From Chitinophaga sp. sic0106 (GTDB lineage: Bacteria; Bacteroidota; Bacteroidia; Chitinophagales; Chitinophagaceae): DNA of 64,000 nt. Within the stretch, counting starts at the first letter, position 1. Each line of letters starts with the position of its first letter. The notes beneath the pieces are model-generated. The model ran no database searches, was not told the origin of the DNA, and saw nothing but the letters and a program-made list of their open reading frames with translations. Positions 15,612 through 23,988 of the stretch are shown one piece after another. The position numbers and the translations under genes were made by a program. The stretch covers positions 1 through 64,000 of the forward strand of contig NZ_JAHUWJ010000017.1 of the NCBI RefSeq assembly GCF_019219075.1. The letters are read 5' to 3'.

Positions 15612-16706
15612 TTATACTACAATGTCCACAATCTTCGTAGGTGCGATATTCGCATTACGCATGGCGATGCTGCGGGCGGTAGCGCCGGCAATATCCAGGA
15701 ACGCCTTACGGGTAACTTTATCGTCAGAAGCCATGATAGGCGTACCATAGTCACCACCTTCACGGATACTCTGTACCAGCGGAATCTGGCCGAGGAATGG
15801 CACATCCATTTCATCAGCGAGGCGGCGGCCGCCATCTTTACCGAAGATGTAGTATTTATTTTCAGGCAGTTCAGCAGGGGTGAAATAAGCCATGTTTTCT
15901 ACCAGACCGAGGATAGGCACGTTGATCTGCTTACCCATAAACATCGCCATCCCTTTTTTAGCATCGGCGAGGGCTACATCCTGCGGTGTTGTAACGATAA
16001 CCGCACCGGTGATAGGTACCGTTTGTACCAGTGTCAGGTGAATATCTCCGGTACCAGGTGGCATATCGATTACCAGGTAGTCCAGTTCGCCCCAGTGTAC
16101 ATCTGTTACAAACTGACGTAAGGCACTGCTGGCCATAGGTCCGCGCCAGATCACCGCTTCTCTTTCTTCGATCAGCAGGCCGATAGACATGAATTTGATA
16201 CCGTATTTTTCCATCGGTTCAATCATACCTTTACCATCTACGCTCACCATCATCGGGCGTTCGCCACGGGCGCCAAACATGATAGGTACGGAAGGGCCGT
16301 AAATATCGGCATCCATCAGTCCCACTTTCGCACCGTCGAGGCCCAGTGCCAGCGCCAGGTTGGCAGCAACGGTAGATTTACCTACCCCACCTTTACCAGA
16401 CGCTACTACAATGATATTTTTTACGCCGGGAAGCGCACCGTTTCCACTGCGTTTGCTGCTCACGTTAGCAGTCATCACCACTTCAACTTCTGCTTCTTTA
16501 CTTACCAGCATGTGAATCGCGTTCACACATGCGCTGCGGATCAGGTCCTTCAGCGGACAGGCCGGAGTCGTCAGCACAACAGTAAATTTCACCTTATTCC
16601 CGTCTATCTCTATATCTTTCACCATATTCAACGTCACCAGGTCTTTTCCCAGATCCGGTTCTTCTACGTTGCTCAGGGCTTGTAAAATCTGCTCTTTAGT
16701 CATCAT
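15612..16706 (-). CDS. mrp: Mrp/NBP35-type P-loop ATPase, Fe-S cluster carrier
   Basis: The 364 residues comprise an N-terminal MIP18/DUF59-like domain (about 3-80, LSNVEEPDLGKDLVTLNMV) and a MinD-like ATPase. The P-loop is ASGKGGVGKS (102-111), with MDADIYGPSVP and VIDMPPGTGD later. Mrp/ApbC proteins bind and transfer Fe-S clusters. The CxxC usually found after VENM is absent: the sequence reads VENMAYFTPAELPENKYYIF. If it carries a cluster, other ligands must serve, perhaps Cys50 or Cys60 of the N-terminal domain. A TTG/-7 promoter is visible. Confidence 0.92.
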   Translation of the reverse strand: MMTKEQILQALSNVEEPDLGKDLVTLNMVKDIEIDGNKVKFTVVLTTPACPLKDLIRSACVNAIHMLVSKEAEVEVVMTANVSSKRSGNGALPGVKNIIVVASGKGGVGKSTVAANLALALGLDGAKVGLMDADIYGPSVPIMFGARGERPMMVSVDGKGMIEPMEKYGIKFMSIGLLIEEREAVIWRGPMASSALRQFVTDVHWGELDYLVIDMPPGTGDIHLTLVQTVPITGAVIVTTPQDVALADAKKGMAMFMGKQINVPILGLVENMAYFTPAELPENKYYIFGKDGGRRLADEMDVPFLGQIPLVQSIREGGDYGTPIMASDDKVTRKAFLDIAGATARSIAMRNANIAPTKIVDIVV

Positions 16707-16735
16707 AAATTGTTGTTAAATTAGATTCCAGGGGG

Positions 16736-16767
16736 CAAAGTTAACCCAATTGGGGCTTAATTTACAA
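16736..16767 (-). promoter_or_regulatory. Promoter of mrp
   Basis: On the minus strand TTG (16767-16765), a 21-base spacer and TAACTTTG (16743-16736) match the Bacteroidota -33/-7 pattern. The leader before the start at 16706 would be about 25 bases. Confidence 0.55.
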
Positions 16768-16843
16768 CTCTGATTTACTTCTCCGTAACTCGCAGGAAGT
16801 ATGATTATAACACTTAAAATAATTTCTATATCTTAGAGCGACA

Positions 16844-17497
16844 ATGGAGCAGAAAAGATCCTACATACTGTCACTTTTAATTATTTTCCTTTTATCTCCT
16901 GTACTCCTACGTGCACAGATCACGGAATTTAAAGACAGCATCATACAAATTTCAGGTATTACGATGACTGCGGACAGCCTCAAGGCTATCCCTGCTGTGA
17001 GCATTATGGTGCGCGGCCAGTACCGTGGAACCATCTCCAACAAACAAGGGGTGTTTTCCATCGTGGTATTTAAAGGTGATACCCTGAGCTTTTCTGCCAT
17101 TGGTTTTAAGAAACAGGATTATAAGGTGCCTGCCACCCTGCCCGGCAACGCCTATTCCATGATCCAGCTCATGGTGGAAGACACCATGTACCTGCCGGCC
17201 ACCATTATCCGGCCATACCTTACCAAAGAAGAATTTGAGCGTGCCTTTGCTACGATGGACATCCCTGATGACGCATACGAAAGAGCACGAAAAAATACCG
17301 AAGCACATCAGCTGCGTGCCCTCGCACGTATCACCCCTGTAGACGGCCGTGAAGCTACCAATATGTTTATGCGCCGCCAGGCACAATCGCTCTACTACGC
17401 CGGTCAGCCACCTCCGCAAAATATCTTTAACCCGCTGTCGTGGGCCCAGTTCATCCAGGCCTGGAAGCGTGGGGATTTCAAAAGGAAAGAAGATTAA
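16844..17497 (+). CDS. Exported carboxypeptidase-regulatory-like domain protein
   Basis: The 217-residue protein has a signal peptide (FLLSPVLLRAQ) followed by a CarboxypepD_reg-like beta-sandwich. ITMTADSLKAIPAVSIMVRG, YRGTISNKQGVFSIVVFKGDTLSFSAIGFKKQ are the classic strands of this domain as found at the N-terminus of SusC-type receptors. After it comes a helical tail (YLTKEEFERAFATMD) and a C-terminal basic, Gln/Pro-rich end. It has no barrel, so it is a stand-alone envelope protein of unknown partner. Confidence 0.75.
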   Translation: MEQKRSYILSLLIIFLLSPVLLRAQITEFKDSIIQISGITMTADSLKAIPAVSIMVRGQYRGTISNKQGVFSIVVFKGDTLSFSAIGFKKQDYKVPATLPGNAYSMIQLMVEDTMYLPATIIRPYLTKEEFERAFATMDIPDDAYERARKNTEAHQLRALARITPVDGREATNMFMRRQAQSLYYAGQPPPQNIFNPLSWAQFIQAWKRGDFKRKED

Positions 17498-17504
17498 TAG
17501 CCGC

Positions 17505-17553
17505 TTTATTCGTTTATTTGTTGATATTGCATTTCATCAAATAAACGAATAAA
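17505..17553. repeat. AT-rich 16-bp inverted repeat between two genes
   Basis: TTTATTCGTTTATTTG (17505-17520) and CAAATAAACGAATAAA (17538-17553) are exact reverse complements separated by 17 bases. The element starts eight bases after one stop and ends 13 bases before the next start. There is no long T run, and each arm contains the direct repeat CGTTTATT/CGTTTTAT-like units. It could be a weak terminator, an mRNA leader hairpin, or a binding site for a fatty-acid-type regulator of the downstream dehydrogenase. Confidence 0.5.
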
Positions 17554-17566
17554 CGTTTTATACGCC

Positions 17567-18457
17567 ATGCAAAAAATCGCAGTCATAGGCGCCGGTACTA
17601 TGGGAAATGGTATTGCGCACGTATTTGCCCAAAACGGTTTTAAAGTTAATCTGATTGACGTGGCAGATGCCGCCCTGCAAAAAGCCTTGCAGACTATCAG
17701 CAAAAACCTGGACCGGCAAGTCTCCAAAGGTACTGTCACCGAAGAACAGAAAGCAGCCACCCTCTCCAACATCACTACCTTCACTTCCATTGAACAAGGC
17801 GTACAAAATGCCGAACTGGTAGTAGAAGCCGCCACTGAAAATGTAAACCTGAAATTAAAGATCTTCCAGGAGCTGGATCAGTTTGCGCCCGCAGGCGCCA
17901 TCCTGGCCACCAACACCTCCTCCATTTCCATTACCAAAATTGCCGCAGCCACCAAACGCCCCGGCAAAGTGATAGGCATGCACTTCATGAACCCTGTACC
18001 GGTAATGAAACTGGTGGAAATCATCAATGGCTACGCCACGGAAAAAGAGGTCACCACCGCCATCGTTACACTGACGGAAAAATTAGGTAAAGTGCCCTGC
18101 GTAGTGAACGATTACCCGGGCTTTATCGCCAACCGCATCCTTATGCCCATGATCAATGAAGCCATCTATTCCCTGTTTGAAGGGGTAGCAGGCGTAAACG
18201 AAATTGATACGGTGATGAAACTGGGTATGGCTCATCCTATGGGACCTTTACAACTGGCCGACTTCATAGGCCTGGATGTATGCCTCTCCATCCTGAACGT
18301 GTTACATGATGGCTTTGGTAATCCGAAATATGCCCCATGCCCGCTGCTGGTAAACATGGTGACCGCCGGCTACCTCGGCGCTAAAAGCGGCGAAGGCTTT
18401 TACAAATACACACCAGGCAGTAAAGACCTGGTAGTGAGCGAGCGATTCTCCCGCTAA
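17567..18457 (+). CDS. hbd: 3-hydroxybutyryl-CoA dehydrogenase
   Basis: The 296-residue enzyme reversibly oxidises 3-hydroxyacyl-CoA with NAD(P). It has the Rossmann start IAVIGAGTMGNGIAHVFA, the catalytic His block GMHFMNPVPVMKLVEII, PGFIANRILMPMINEAI and the C-terminal domain AHPMGPLQLADFIGLD and SGEGFYKY. The length and the lack of an enoyl-CoA hydratase domain mark the short monofunctional type. It likely serves butyrate or short-chain fatty-acid metabolism. It has its own terminator downstream and a conspicuous inverted repeat upstream. Confidence 0.92.
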   Translation: MQKIAVIGAGTMGNGIAHVFAQNGFKVNLIDVADAALQKALQTISKNLDRQVSKGTVTEEQKAATLSNITTFTSIEQGVQNAELVVEAATENVNLKLKIFQELDQFAPAGAILATNTSSISITKIAAATKRPGKVIGMHFMNPVPVMKLVEIINGYATEKEVTTAIVTLTEKLGKVPCVVNDYPGFIANRILMPMINEAIYSLFEGVAGVNEIDTVMKLGMAHPMGPLQLADFIGLDVCLSILNVLHDGFGNPKYAPCPLLVNMVTAGYLGAKSGEGFYKYTPGSKDLVVSERFSR

Positions 18458-18471
18458 TTTTACTATATTCG

Positions 18472-18522
18472 AAAGCGAACGGCGGCTGTACCAAAAACGG
18501 ACAGTTTCCGTTCGCTTTTTTA
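18472..18522 (+). terminator. Intrinsic terminator after hbd
   Basis: AAAGCGAACGG (18472-18482) pairs with CCGTTCGCTTT (18508-18518) and leads into a T run to 18521. A shorter alternative stem AACGGA/TCCGTT lies within the same element. Confidence 0.7.
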
Positions 18523-18599
18523 TTCTATTAAGTTGATTATCAGCACCCCTTAACTCTGGCATCCCGTTAGTAGCCCGGGTTACATCCAACTCTTGGCAT

Positions 18600-20972
18600 A
18601 TGATCAACAACTATATAAAAGTAGCATACCGGAATATGCGCAATAACAAAGGGTTTAGCGCAATCAATATCCTGGGACTGGCAACAGGCCTGGCCGTAGC
18701 ACTGATCATCGGGTTGTGGGCCTACCACGAAGCCTCCTACGATGCACAGGTACCGGAAAGAGAACGGGTGTTCCAGGTCAGAAGAAACTTCAACAGCAAC
18801 GGTGAAATCCTCAACTTCTCCACCGTATCCCTCAAGCTGGCAGCTACGCTCAAAACAACCATGCCGGAAATCGAGTACCTCGCAGAAACCGACTGGATGG
18901 GCTACCATAACCTCAAAGCCGGCGAAACGAAAGTAGCACTGGACGGTGCCCACGTTGGCGACGATTTCCTCCGCATCTTCCAATATCCCCTGTTACAAGG
19001 AAATATCAATTCCATATTTGACGATCCCTATGCGATTGTGCTTACGGAATCCGCCGCCAAAGCGCTGTTCGGCAACGCTGACCCTATCGGCAAAACAGTT
19101 CGCATAGACAATACCGACAACCTAACGGTTACGGGTATACTAAAGGACCTCCCTGAAAACTCCACCTTCCGTTTTAAATACCTTATGACCATGCGCCGCA
19201 TGGAGCAGGCCTACGAATTTGTAAAGGAAGGCAGAAAGAGCGGGTATGGTAACAATGGCTTCCAGGAATTCGTGAAACTGAAGCCTGACGTGAATATGAA
19301 GCAGTTTGCCGCCAAAATAAAAGACATTGAAAAAGTAGAAACCACCTCCGAAAACGCCATGAATTCAGAGGTAGTGCTGCAACCCATGGCACGCTGGCAT
19401 CTGTACGGCAAATATGAAAATGGTAAAGATGTGGCCGGACTGGTAGATAATATCCGCACGGCCAGCATTGTAGGCTTTCTGGTGCTGCTGATCGCCTGTA
19501 TCAACTTCATCAACCTCTCCACTGCCAGATCTTCCAAACGTGCAAAGGAAGTAGGCATACGCAAGGCGGTGGGTGCGGAACGCAAATTCCTCATCTTCCA
19601 GTTCCTTGTAGAATCGTTCATCATCACTTTCCTCGCAGCAGTGATCGCCTGCATACTGGTAGCCCTGGCCCTGCCGCTGTTTAACCGGATGACGGCCACC
19701 ACAGTGCTGATTCCTTATACATCTCCCTGGTTATATATCCTATTACTACTGGCCGTTATCGTAGTAAGCGTGATCGCCGGGGCAAGGCCAGCATTCATCC
19801 TTTCCTCCTTCAGACCGGTTAAAATCCTGAAGGGCATGCGGGTGGGCAAAACCAGCAGCACCTCACGGAGAATACTGGTGATCACACAGTTCACCTGCTC
19901 TATTGCACTGATCATAGCTACCATAGTGATTCACAGCCAGGTGGACTATGCCCGCAACCGCCCTGTAGGTTACGATAAGGACCTGCTCATGCAAGCACAT
20001 ATCCCCAATGAAGTAGCCACCCACTTTGACGCGTTCCGCAATCAACTGCTGCAAACCGGCGTGGTCACTAACGTCACAGCCTCCTCATCTCCCGTAACAG
20101 AAGTTTATAGCCATAACGACCTGGATGACTTTCCCGGTAAGCTGCCGGGCGAAACAGTAGAAATGGGCACCTTCTCCGTTTATAATCATTACTTTCAGAC
20201 GGTGGGTATGAAGATCGTGGCTGGTCGCGACTTTCGGGAAGCCAGTGCCGACAGTCAGTCGGTTATACTAAACGAGGCCGCCGTAAAGCGCCTGCGCCTG
20301 AAAGACCCGGTAAACCAAACGATCACCTGGGGTGGCCGCCGGCTCACCATTGCCGGTGTCGTAAAAGACGCACTGATGCTCTCCCCTTATGCCCAGGCCG
20401 ACCCCGGGATGTTTGTTCCTAATGTGGCAGATAAAAGTTGGGGCATTATTCGTTTAGCCAGCAAAGTAAATCCCCACACCGCCATAGCCGAAATAGAAAA
20501 AGCATTTACAGCGTATAGCCCTGAGAGTGCCTTTACCTACCAGTTCACCGATGATGAATATAACTATAAGTTCCGGCAGGAAGTGCTGATTGGTCGCTTA
20601 TCCGCCATCTTTACCTGCTTTGCTATTTTTATCTCCTGCCTGGGATTACTGGGGCTGGCGGCCTTCACTGCAGAGCAACGTACCAAGGAAATAGGGATAC
20701 GTAAAGCGCTGGGCGCTTCTGTGACACAGATATGGGCCATGCTGTCGAAAGACTTTGTGGTGCTGGTATTGGCAAGTGCATTGCTGGCGTCGCCGCTTGC
20801 ATTTTACTTTGTGAACCGCTGGTTACAGCAATTTGACTATCGGGTAGATATCAGTGTATCCGTATTCGTTATAGCTGCGGTAGGCGCTCTGCTGGTAACG
20901 CTGTTTACGATCAGCTACCAGGCCATAAAAGCCGCGTTAATGAATCCGGTAAAAAGTTTGCGCTCCGAATAA
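18600..20972 (+). CDS. FtsX/MacB-type ABC transporter permease
   Basis: The 790-residue inner-membrane protein starts NNYIKVAYRNMRNNKGFSAI with a first membrane helix at about 20-42. A MacB-like periplasmic domain follows, then an FtsX domain (about 290-410) with KEVGIRKAVGA. A second periplasmic domain and second FtsX domain (about 675-785) carry KEIGIRKALGA. This duplicated arrangement is the common Bacteroidota form that pairs with a separate LolD/MacB-like ATPase. No ATPase gene is adjacent, so the partner is elsewhere. Substrates of the class include lipoproteins, peptides and antimicrobials. It ends one base before the convergent YigZ-like gene. Confidence 0.88.
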   Translation: MINNYIKVAYRNMRNNKGFSAINILGLATGLAVALIIGLWAYHEASYDAQVPERERVFQVRRNFNSNGEILNFSTVSLKLAATLKTTMPEIEYLAETDWMGYHNLKAGETKVALDGAHVGDDFLRIFQYPLLQGNINSIFDDPYAIVLTESAAKALFGNADPIGKTVRIDNTDNLTVTGILKDLPENSTFRFKYLMTMRRMEQAYEFVKEGRKSGYGNNGFQEFVKLKPDVNMKQFAAKIKDIEKVETTSENAMNSEVVLQPMARWHLYGKYENGKDVAGLVDNIRTASIVGFLVLLIACINFINLSTARSSKRAKEVGIRKAVGAERKFLIFQFLVESFIITFLAAVIACILVALALPLFNRMTATTVLIPYTSPWLYILLLLAVIVVSVIAGARPAFILSSFRPVKILKGMRVGKTSSTSRRILVITQFTCSIALIIATIVIHSQVDYARNRPVGYDKDLLMQAHIPNEVATHFDAFRNQLLQTGVVTNVTASSSPVTEVYSHNDLDDFPGKLPGETVEMGTFSVYNHYFQTVGMKIVAGRDFREASADSQSVILNEAAVKRLRLKDPVNQTITWGGRRLTIAGVVKDALMLSPYAQADPGMFVPNVADKSWGIIRLASKVNPHTAIAEIEKAFTAYSPESAFTYQFTDDEYNYKFRQEVLIGRLSAIFTCFAIFISCLGLLGLAAFTAEQRTKEIGIRKALGASVTQIWAMLSKDFVVLVLASALLASPLAFYFVNRWLQQFDYRVDISVSVFVIAAVGALLVTLFTISYQAIKAALMNPVKSLRSE

Positions 20973-20973
20973 A

Positions 20974-21573
20974 TTACTTTACGGGCCTGAGCTCCAGACC
21001 CCGAATGTCCTGTAATCTCAATAAACAAAGCTCTTCTGTGCTTTTGGGTATACCGATATCCATGGTGCAGAAGAGTTGCATTTCCTGGGACAGCACGGTA
21101 ACGTTGTGTTGCTTTACTACTGTCATTACCTCGTTCATAATCGTATAGTCGAAGCTGAGGTGGTAGCGTTTCTCCACATTTTTCTGGATCACGGGCACCA
21201 GCTGTAACACCATGGCGGTGCTCATTTTGTAGGCATTGATCAGGCCGGGAACACCCAGCAGGGTGCCACCGAAATAGCGCACTACTATAACGAGTACGTC
21301 CGTGAGCTGTTTGGAATCGATCTGGCCGAGGATGGGTTTACCGGCGCTGCCGGAAGGCTCCCCGTCATCGTTGGCGCGGTATTGCAATCCATCTGTACCG
21401 AGGCGGTAAGCATAGCAATGGTGGGTGGCTTTGGGGTGTTCCTTTTTTATTTCGTTCAGGCAATTTTTAACATCATCCGTTGTTTTCACCGGGTAGGCGA
21501 AGGCGAGAAACTTGCTTCCCCTGTCTTTAAATTCTGCTACTGCACTCTTATCTATAGTAAAATAAACCTCCAT
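20974..21573 (-). CDS. YigZ/IMPACT family protein (UPF0029)
   Basis: The 199-residue protein carries the UPF0029 N-terminal domain: RGSKFLAFAYPVKT, HPKATHHCYAYRLG, NDDGEPSGSAGKPIL and VVRYFGGTLLGVPGL. A ferredoxin-like C-terminal domain follows. YigZ-like proteins are widespread; the eukaryotic homologue IMPACT modulates GCN1, and the bacterial role is unclear. The second of two adjacent Met codons (21573) is taken as the start. Confidence 0.88.
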   Translation of the reverse strand: MEVYFTIDKSAVAEFKDRGSKFLAFAYPVKTTDDVKNCLNEIKKEHPKATHHCYAYRLGTDGLQYRANDDGEPSGSAGKPILGQIDSKQLTDVLVIVVRYFGGTLLGVPGLINAYKMSTAMVLQLVPVIQKNVEKRYHLSFDYTIMNEVMTVVKQHNVTVLSQEMQLFCTMDIGIPKSTEELCLLRLQDIRGLELRPVK

Positions 21574-21604
21574 CAATAAAATTTAGAAAAACCAAAAAAA
21601 CTAA

Positions 21605-22660
21605 TTACATCCCGCTGGCGTGGCGATGGTAAATATCTACCCGGTCGGTACCCAATGTACTGGAACCTGCCAGCAGTGCATTGGTCAATACGGGAGCGGC
21701 CTTGCCGCCTTTCAGTGTGCCTGTGCCGGTGATAATACGGCATTCGTCCCAGAGGTCCATTTCAATGAACTGTTCCAGGACATGTGGGCCACCTTCTACC
21801 AGCACGCTGGTAATATTTTTATGATAGAGCTGTTCCAGGAGTTGTGGCAGCAGGTCGTCGAAGAAATCCAGCTGCATTATTTCGGAGCGGCCTTCCGTAT
21901 CGCCGGTGCGGCCGGAGATAAAGATGGTGGGCACGCTGCCGTCCCATACATGATATTCGTGCGGCACTTTGAGTGCTTTATCGATCACCAGCCTTACCGG
22001 ATCTTTTCCGGGCCAGAGGCGGGTATTAAGCTTGGGATTATCGTGGATGGCCGTACCTGTGCCTACGAGGATACTCATTTCTTCGCTGCGCCAGCGGTGT
22101 ACGAGTCGGTCCGTATAGGTGTTGGAGATGCGCACCGGCTTACCGTCGTCCGCGGCCATGAGGGCATTGCGGGTTTGGGCCCATTTAAGAATCACGTAAG
22201 GCTTTTTCTTTTCATGGAAGTTGAAGAACCGGCGGTTGAGGTAGCGACACTCCTGCTCGAGCACGCCGGTAGTCACTTCTATACCGGCTTTGCGGAGTTT
22301 TTCGATTCCTTTGCCGGCCACTTTCGAAAAGGTATCCTGACAACCTATGACTACTTTGGGAATATGGCTGGCCACGATCAGATCGGCGCAGGGAGGTGTT
22401 TTACCGTGGTGGGCGCAGGGTTCCAGGCTTACGTACATGGTGGCCCTGGCGATGAGGCTTTGGTCGTCCGGGGCTACGCTGTTAATACAGTTAACCTCCG
22501 CATGAGCCTCCCCATATTGCTGATGGTATCCTTCCCCTATGATGCGCTGCTGGTGCACCAGTACTGCGCCGACCATTGGGTTTGGCGCAGCATGACCTGC
22601 TCCCATTGCCGCCAGCTCCAGGCATCGCCGCATAAAAAATTCATTGAAAGTGCTATCCAT
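21605..22660 (-). CDS. ribD: Bifunctional riboflavin deaminase/reductase
   Basis: RibD performs the second and third steps of riboflavin synthesis: deamination of the diaminopyrimidine and reduction of the ribosyl side chain. The deaminase half has HAE (53-55) and PCAHHGKTPPC (81-91), giving zinc ligands His53, Cys82 and Cys91. The NADPH-dependent reductase half starts near PYVILKWAQTRNALMA. The ATG at 22660 (MDSTFNEFFMRRCLELA) matches the family start; an upstream in-frame Met at 22729 would lie before the promoter. It is divergent from prmC with overlapping promoters. Confidence 0.95.
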   Translation of the reverse strand: MDSTFNEFFMRRCLELAAMGAGHAAPNPMVGAVLVHQQRIIGEGYHQQYGEAHAEVNCINSVAPDDQSLIARATMYVSLEPCAHHGKTPPCADLIVASHIPKVVIGCQDTFSKVAGKGIEKLRKAGIEVTTGVLEQECRYLNRRFFNFHEKKKPYVILKWAQTRNALMAADDGKPVRISNTYTDRLVHRWRSEEMSILVGTGTAIHDNPKLNTRLWPGKDPVRLVIDKALKVPHEYHVWDGSVPTIFISGRTGDTEGRSEIMQLDFFDDLLPQLLEQLYHKNITSVLVEGGPHVLEQFIEMDLWDECRIITGTGTLKGGKAAPVLTNALLAGSSTLGTDRVDIYHRHASGM

Positions 22661-22678
22661 AATCCCCAGCGTTATAAG

Positions 22679-22717
22679 TATGTTTGCAAAAATATTGTTT
22701 TTAGCATTGACTATACA
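22679..22717. promoter_or_regulatory. Overlapping divergent promoters of ribD and prmC
   Basis: Minus strand: TTG (22717-22715), a 21-base spacer and TATTTTTG (22693-22686) form a good promoter for ribD. Plus strand: TATGTTTG (22679-22686) is a -7 match for prmC. The two -7 boxes share position 22686, so simultaneous polymerase binding should be exclusive. Confidence 0.5.
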
Positions 22718-23564
22718 ATCGGCTTTCACATTTATTACCGGCGCCCTGGGCGATATTTATGATGCGCGGGAGGCCGCCAGCATCGCGCATATGGTGCTGG
22801 AACACCTCACCGGACTGGGTAAGCTGGACAGGATAGTCCATAAGGAGCGGCAGTTAACCCCGGAGCAGCACGATGCGCTGAAGCAGGCTATAGCAGCGCT
22901 GCAGCGACTGGAACCCATTCAATACATCACCGGATCGGCCTGGTTTTACGGGCTGGAGTTTAAGGTAACCCCTGCGGTGCTCATTCCCCGCCCGGAAACG
23001 GAGGAGCTGGTGGAGTGGGTGGTGCAGGATGCAGCCGGCAAAACGGAGCTGCGCATCCTGGATATTGGCACAGGCAGCGGATGCATACCGATAGCGGTGA
23101 AGTCGGCCCTGCCGGGAGCCCACGTAAGCGGTGCAGATGTAAGCGAGGCCGCCCTGGAAGTGGCACGCAGCAATAGTGAGCAGCTGAAGCTGGAAGTAAA
23201 CTTCTTTGCGCTGGATGCCTTAAATCCGCAGCAGATGCAGGCTTTGGACAGTTATGATATCATTATCAGCAACCCGCCATATATCACACAAAAGGAGCAG
23301 GCAGAAATGCAGCAGCAGGTATGGGGCTTTGAGCCTTCACTGGCCTTGTTTGTACCGGATAACGACGCCTTGTTGTTTTACAGGCATATTGCTATTACTG
23401 CATTGGAAAAGCTTAACAGGGGCGGATTTTTATATTTTGAGATCAATGAGGCCTTTGGGAAAGAGGTAGTGGTGTTACTACAGGGCCTTGGATTTGAAGG
23501 AGTCGAGCTCAAACAGGACTTTTTCGGGAAAGACCGTATGATAAAAGCAGGGATCGCGGTATAG
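22707..23564 (+). CDS. prmC: Release-factor glutamine methyltransferase
   Basis: PrmC methylates the Gln of the GGQ motif in release factors. SAM motif I is LDIGTGSGCIPIA (Asp119) and the catalytic motif is SNPPY (Asn189). The helical N-terminal release-factor-binding domain reads TIQSAFTFITGALGDIYDAREAASIA. I place the start at TTG 22707, because family members begin with M-TI-(Q) at this point and the -7 box at 22679-22686 would put an ATG at 22680 before the transcript start. If that ATG is used, nine residues are added. Confidence 0.9.
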   Translation: MTIQSAFTFITGALGDIYDAREAASIAHMVLEHLTGLGKLDRIVHKERQLTPEQHDALKQAIAALQRLEPIQYITGSAWFYGLEFKVTPAVLIPRPETEELVEWVVQDAAGKTELRILDIGTGSGCIPIAVKSALPGAHVSGADVSEAALEVARSNSEQLKLEVNFFALDALNPQQMQALDSYDIIISNPPYITQKEQAEMQQQVWGFEPSLALFVPDNDALLFYRHIAITALEKLNRGGFLYFEINEAFGKEVVVLLQGLGFEGVELKQDFFGKDRMIKAGIAV

Positions 23565-23582
23565 CCGCGACCCCTGACTCAT

Positions 23583-23978
23583 TTATTTTTTGGCGGTTGC
23601 CAGTACTACTTTTGCTCCTACTGAACGGGCAATTTCCATCACACTTACTACATCTTCGATCGGAACGGTTTTTTCGGCATTGATTACCACCGTAGGATCT
23701 ACTGACTCGTGCGAGAGCGCGGGCACCAACGTTTGCTGCAAGGCTTCGAAAGGTACTTTATTGGTACCTATGAAAAACTCATGATTGCTGTTGATGCTCA
23801 CCACCACCGTTTGCTTCGCCTTGGTATTGCTGGTAGCTTTGGGCAGCGCCAGTTTAATGACGTTCGGATTTGCCAGTGTGGAAACGATCAGGAAGAACAG
23901 CAGCAGGATGAACAGGATATCGTTCAGTGCTGACTTGTCCATTTCCACATGTTTCCGGTTGCGACTGCGTAGATTCAT
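23583..23978 (-). CDS. exbD: ExbD/TolR-type biopolymer transport protein
   Basis: The 131-residue protein has a short cytoplasmic start, one membrane helix carrying the conserved Asp (ALNDILFILLLFFLIVSTLA) and a periplasmic domain ending VMEIARSVGAKVVLATA. With the ExbB partner 10 bases upstream it forms the proton-driven motor that energises TonB or Tol. No tonB gene is adjacent, so assignment to the TonB or Tol-Pal pathway is open. Confidence 0.9.
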   Translation of the reverse strand: MNLRSRNRKHVEMDKSALNDILFILLLFFLIVSTLANPNVIKLALPKATSNTKAKQTVVVSINSNHEFFIGTNKVPFEALQQTLVPALSHESVDPTVVINAEKTVPIEDVVSVMEIARSVGAKVVLATAKK

Positions 23979-23988
23979 TTCCGTTATT

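Noticed and set aside
18567..18983. Minus-strand frame at the start of the FtsX-type permease gene
   Set aside because: It overlaps the conserved N-terminus of the permease on the opposite strand and has no recognisable domain.
21620..22762. 380-codon plus-strand open frame opposite ribD
   Set aside because: RibD on the other strand is certain and full-length; the antisense frame shows no family motif.
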